Source: Ceratothoa steindachneri | Taxonomy: Eukaryota; Arthropoda; Malacostraca; Isopoda; Cymothoidae | Assembly: GCA_963969495.1 (NCBI GenBank) | Contig: OZ018326.1 | Location: 150,937,806-151,001,805, forward strand | Direction of reading: 5' to 3' | DNA length: 64,000 bases | Shown: positions 60,506-64,000 of the stretch, one piece after another | How positions within the stretch are numbered: position 1 is the first letter of the stretch | Layout: the number at the start of each line of letters is the position of its first letter | Made by a program: the position numbers and the translations under genes | Notes under the pieces: model-generated | The model's database searches: none | What the model was told of the DNA's origin: nothing | What the model saw: the letters and a program-made list of their open reading frames with translations, nothing else

Positions 60506-61544
60506 CCTAATAGTTATGATGTTATGGCCAAAACAAAGTAATTCCCGGGCTAATCCTGGGAAAACCTTTGCAATTATAGCATTTGAAGGAGAATGTAAAA
60601 CAACATATTTTTTCAAATTTCGTTAGAATCGGCGGAATACTTATGATGTTATTACAAAAACAATTAAAAGCAAAAGGGACCAACCGAGCGACATAGTGAG
60701 ATGTAGATTCGCTTGCGAATAGACTCACACGCGACTAAAAATACGTTGTAAATAGCCTACCTCGAGTATTGGAAGATGGAGTTGTAAGAGATGATTCCGT
60801 GGATGTTTCGGTTGAATCTGTGTAAAAAAGAAACTGGTCATCACTGGGCTACTATAGTTGCCTTGTAATATAATTTACTCCAAATGGAAGTTGTTTGGAA
60901 GATAAAGACTTCATATTGATACAAGTCCAGAACCAATTTCGGAGCATCACATTTCAATTTGACCTATACAACGACATACAAAACTATACTCGTATATGTA
61001 TATATGAGTGGATGTGAAAGATTAGTGATTCTTGTATATATTTTAATTCGACCATTATGGTTGCCTTTGTGGGTTAAATTAGTAAACTATGTGCCGTTTT
61101 TCAACCAGAAATGGCATCTAAGGGAATCTTTGTTTCCAAGAAGAGGGATTTTGTAATACAGGCTTTATACTAATGCGTCCAAGAACAAATTTTGTCCTTG
61201 ATTATAATCACGGAATCTTGGTTCGTGGTAGGTGAAGGAAGTGGCCTTATATCATGAATATTCTCATGAAGAGATAATCGTTGAAGAAATATGCATTGTA
61301 CCGAATCAATTTGGTATTCAATGAAGTGGCCTGTCTTCAACACAACGAATTAAAAATTGACTAAATCCGTAATTACTCATATCTCAATTCTATTAAGAAC
61401 TGTTATGATACCTTGAAGAAGATAAAGCGGAGAGATGATATTGTACGATTTCCGGAGAGCCAGTCATTTTATGCGCGAACGAATTCATTTATGCCTCATG
61501 AACAGAGGAGCCATGAACTTGTTTTGATATTTGTACTAAGATGT

Positions 61545-61547
<3 letters not shown>

Positions 61548-61619
<72 letters not shown>
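61548..61619. repeat. (TA)n microsatellite
   Basis: About 72 bases of TA at the first block B (TA)n position. Confidence 0.9.
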
Positions 61620-61622
<3 letters not shown>

Positions 61623-62607
61623 AAAATTAATCAAAATTAATAGAGGTCTAAAATCTTTTTGTGTCAGATTATAATAAAAAGCCACCATCAACGCGATGCG
61701 TATTTAAAAAATGACTAAAACAATGTCGCTTTTATTTTCTGAAGGTAAAAGCAGTGCTTTTAATCGGCCTCGTCATAAAAATGGTCCTTTCGGATCTATG
61801 CGGAAGAATTTTTTATACTTTAGATGCAACAATTAAGAACGTGTAGTTGGCTGTGGAAGAAAAAAGAGAGATACTATGTAATAGTACGAGGAAGTATTCC
61901 AGGTGACGAGGATTAACTGAAAGACAGTGTTGTTATATAATCGTATTTGGCAAAATAGGAACGAACCATGAATTACTTGATTAAATATTGGTATTACTAC
62001 AAAGAATTCGAATTTCTGAGGTAAAAATTAAAACACCGAATTGAGTTGATTAAAATATCATTTTTCTTAAACCATTCAGTCATTTCCATTGATTTTCAAC
62101 CGCCCTTGCCTTTTATCCATTGATCCATTGGAACGTATTAGGTAGTGGGAAGTATAACCATCAAATACCAGCACACCTACATAGTCCTTAAATTTGTTAG
62201 AAAATAAGATCTTATATATTATCTCTCATGTGCGAATGTTGTCAAGAAAAGACTAGCAAAATCTTTTCCAAAAGTTTTAGATACAATTAAAAAAAATTGG
62301 GTTAAAAAGTATAAACAAAAATACAAAATGTGTGTCAGATGTGATAAGACAAAGTTGAGAGCGGTTTGCAGAACGCCTGCAGATATATCAACCCTCTTCT
62401 GCACAGAAAGAATAAATTGGTTACGCGAAGTTTTCACACGGCATAATTTATGAAATTACAAAATAAGTACTATATAAATTTTTCGGAATTTTTTATCGCA
62501 ATATTAAATTAGATAAATAGAGGGAAAAAATTTGGTGTAAGTAGAATAGAGAATTAGAGGTTATATAAATATTAAATTTCAGGATTTTTTAAGCTGAGCC
62601 TGATATA

Positions 62608-62609
<2 letters not shown>

Positions 62610-62681
<72 letters not shown>
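62610..62681. repeat. (TA)n microsatellite
   Basis: About 72 bases of TA at the second block B (TA)n position, near the LDLa exon. Confidence 0.9.
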
Positions 62682-62682
<1 letters not shown>

Positions 62683-62894
62683 GAAAACTTTCCCTTCTCT
62701 CATAGATTTAAATCAGAGATGGACTGCGTGACTGCGGGAAGTGAAAGAAAATATGAAAAAATTCCATCTCAAAGGATGGTAACTCCTATTTCGTAAATTT
62801 CTTGATTATGATTCAAATGATCTGACGACTAGTTTGATTCGATGCAGATTTTCTATAGAAAATAGAATATACTTATGATGAACCCAGTACTTAC

Positions 62895-63011
62895 GTGTGC
62901 AGTTTTCTTCATCTTCTCCATCAAAGCAATCTTCGTCGCCATCACATCTCCATGAGGCACGAAGGCAATGCCCATTGTTGCATTGAAATTCATTGGAGGA
63001 GCAGGTGACAA
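62895..63011 (-). CDS. LDL-receptor class A module exon (copy 4)
   Basis: The fourth 117-base LDLa exon, phase 1-1, donor GTAAGT. The acceptor region reads ttttaacag rather than tttcaacag, a slightly weaker pyrimidine tract but still with the AG. All six cysteines are kept; one change turns GRC into GHC. In minus-strand order this would be the most 5' of the four modules. The duplication homology ends a short way upstream of it, near 63090, where unique T-rich DNA begins, so the array boundary lies here. Confidence 0.82.
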
Positions 63012-63089
63012 CTGTTAAAATTTAGGAATTGTATAATCCGTCTTTATCTGAGAGTTGATGTCATGCCTTAGTACATAGGATTTGGAAGA

Positions 63090-63300
63090 TAGGAAATAAT
63101 GCGGGTATACAAGTTTATTTGAAAAAAAGCACAAGACAATATAGATCAATCTATATAATGTATCAGTAATAGTGATGAAAAGAGAAAATACATCGCTGAG
63201 AAGGAGAAGAATTTTAGTATAAGGCAAAGGTACAGATAGAGGGGTTCTCCTGGAGCATTTTACACAGGAGCTCAACTTTTTGTATTTTAATTATTAACAC
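63090..63300 (-). other. 3'-UTR-like or retroelement tail sequence
   Basis: On the minus strand this holds an open run (PLSVPLPYTKILLLLSDVF) followed by cttttttcaaataaacttg, which looks like a polyadenylation region. It could be the 3' end of a LINE or of a transcript. Not found elsewhere in the window. Confidence 0.25.
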
Positions 63301-64000
63301 TTTAAATGTTACCCCATAATAGGGTTTAGTTTGTATAATCTAATTAATATTTTATATTTCAATGTTTGTTTTGTATTTGCTTATTAATTATTTAAACACT
63401 TAAGTTCACATTATTTTTGCCTATCGGTATCTATTAATTATTTAAACACTTAAGTTCACATTATTTTTGCCTATCGGTATCTATTACATTCGTTTATAAT
63501 TATGTCTATATTTATCTAACCACTTTAGACTTGTCCACTACGTTATTATTCCACATTTACCTTTGCTATTTTCTATTTTTGACATTTGTTTTTAATGCAC
63601 ACTTTTTACTACTTAGTACTTAGCGTACTCTCACTTTTTAATTTGTTAACTTATCAATAATGTATTCACATTTAATTATTTGTTACTACTTAGTACTTAG
63701 TGTACTTTCACTTATTACTAATTGATTTGTTAACTTATTAATATTGTATTTACATTTAATCATTTGTTTTATTTTTGGCCACCACAACTTAGTTGCTTAT
63801 GTTTTAGAATTGTACACTTTTTAAATCACATATAAATTAGTTGTATAAGTAACTATATTTATAATTATTTGCTTATGCACCGTTTTGACCTTATTATTAT
63901 TTACATATTCACTTTGTGTATTAATTTACTTATTAAACCTATATTAATTTTAATCTTTCGACTTTCACTTTTAATGTTTGACACTTTATACTTATTCACT
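63300..64000. other. Unique AT-rich DNA with two small tandem duplications
   Basis: 63383-63432 and 63433-63482 are a perfect 50-base tandem duplication. A looser duplication of about 80 bases follows (tactacttagtacttag at about 63606 and 63686). Thymine is over-represented on the plus strand. No coding signal was seen. Confidence 0.6.

Larger units (their letters stand above)
57890..60975. repeat. Block A copy 3, truncated on the right
   Basis: Contains the open ORF at 58016-58348, AT-rich DNA, the satellite (59470-60505) and one and a half 128-base units. It breaks off at about 60975, inside the stretch equivalent to 39700, and continues as block B4. ORFs at 58591-58818 (plus) and 58843-59082 (minus) are not conserved in frame among the A copies. 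Confidence 0.75.
60975..63090 (-). repeat. Block B copy 4, truncated on the left
   Basis: Starts at the equivalent of 30210 (catacaaaactatactcg), keeps both (TA)n positions and the LDLa exon, and ends near 63090, where paralogy with copies 2 and 3 stops. Confidence 0.73.

Overview
The window looks like AT-rich nuclear DNA from an invertebrate, probably an arthropod. The evidence is spliced exons with consensus GT/AG sites, long (TA)n arrays, and decayed Tc1/mariner, Merlin, CR1/L2-like and I-superfamily elements. There are no bacterial operons or ribosome binding sites. The species cannot be fixed from the sequence.

The host coding signal that stands out is four 117-base exons on the minus strand (1350-1466, 31932-32048, 53090-53206, 62895-63011). 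Each encodes one six-cysteine LDL-receptor class A (LDLa) module and each is a symmetric phase 1-1 exon with good splice sites. Just 3' of the LDLa position in the same repeat unit lies a leucine-rich-repeat N-cap-like relic (best at 46534-46773 and 18453-18758). The order LDLa then LRR recalls type-C leucine-rich-repeat GPCRs (relaxin-receptor or GRL101-like). That origin is inference, because no seven-transmembrane exon is present.

Nearly the whole window is a decaying higher-order tandem array. Four block types recur in one order on the plus strand: B (LDLa/LRR block, two (TA)n arrays), C (leucine-rich frame-broken repeat), A (unidentified ORF, TAGCC satellite, AT-rich tail) and E (I-type LINE pieces). 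B copies: 1-1700, 18395-19700, 29390-32270, 45060-47750, 48780-53430, 60975-63090. C copies: 19960-22480, 32270-35470, 47756-48315, 53430-56600. A copies: 5440-10280, 25370-26550 (partial), 36755-43085, 57890-60975. E copies: 3100-5300, 10280-18395, 26550-29390, 43085-45060, 48315-48780. Several units are truncated or recombined at visible junctions.

Mobile elements record the order of events. A nearly full-length, GC-rich I-superfamily LINE (10663-17460, minus strand) sits inside an older copy of the same family and is flanked by an 11-12 base target duplication. A complete 1.29-kb mariner (39913-41202) with inverted ends and TA duplication is present in one A block and absent from its paralogue. 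A 1.4-kb element with TG...CA ends (50251-51690) has entered a (TA)n array in one B block. A Tc1 pseudogene, a mariner fragment and a Merlin pseudogene lie side by side at 22.5-25.0 kb. No open reading frame of normal full gene length was found. Apart from the LDLa exons, everything protein-like is transposon-derived, broken or unrecognised.
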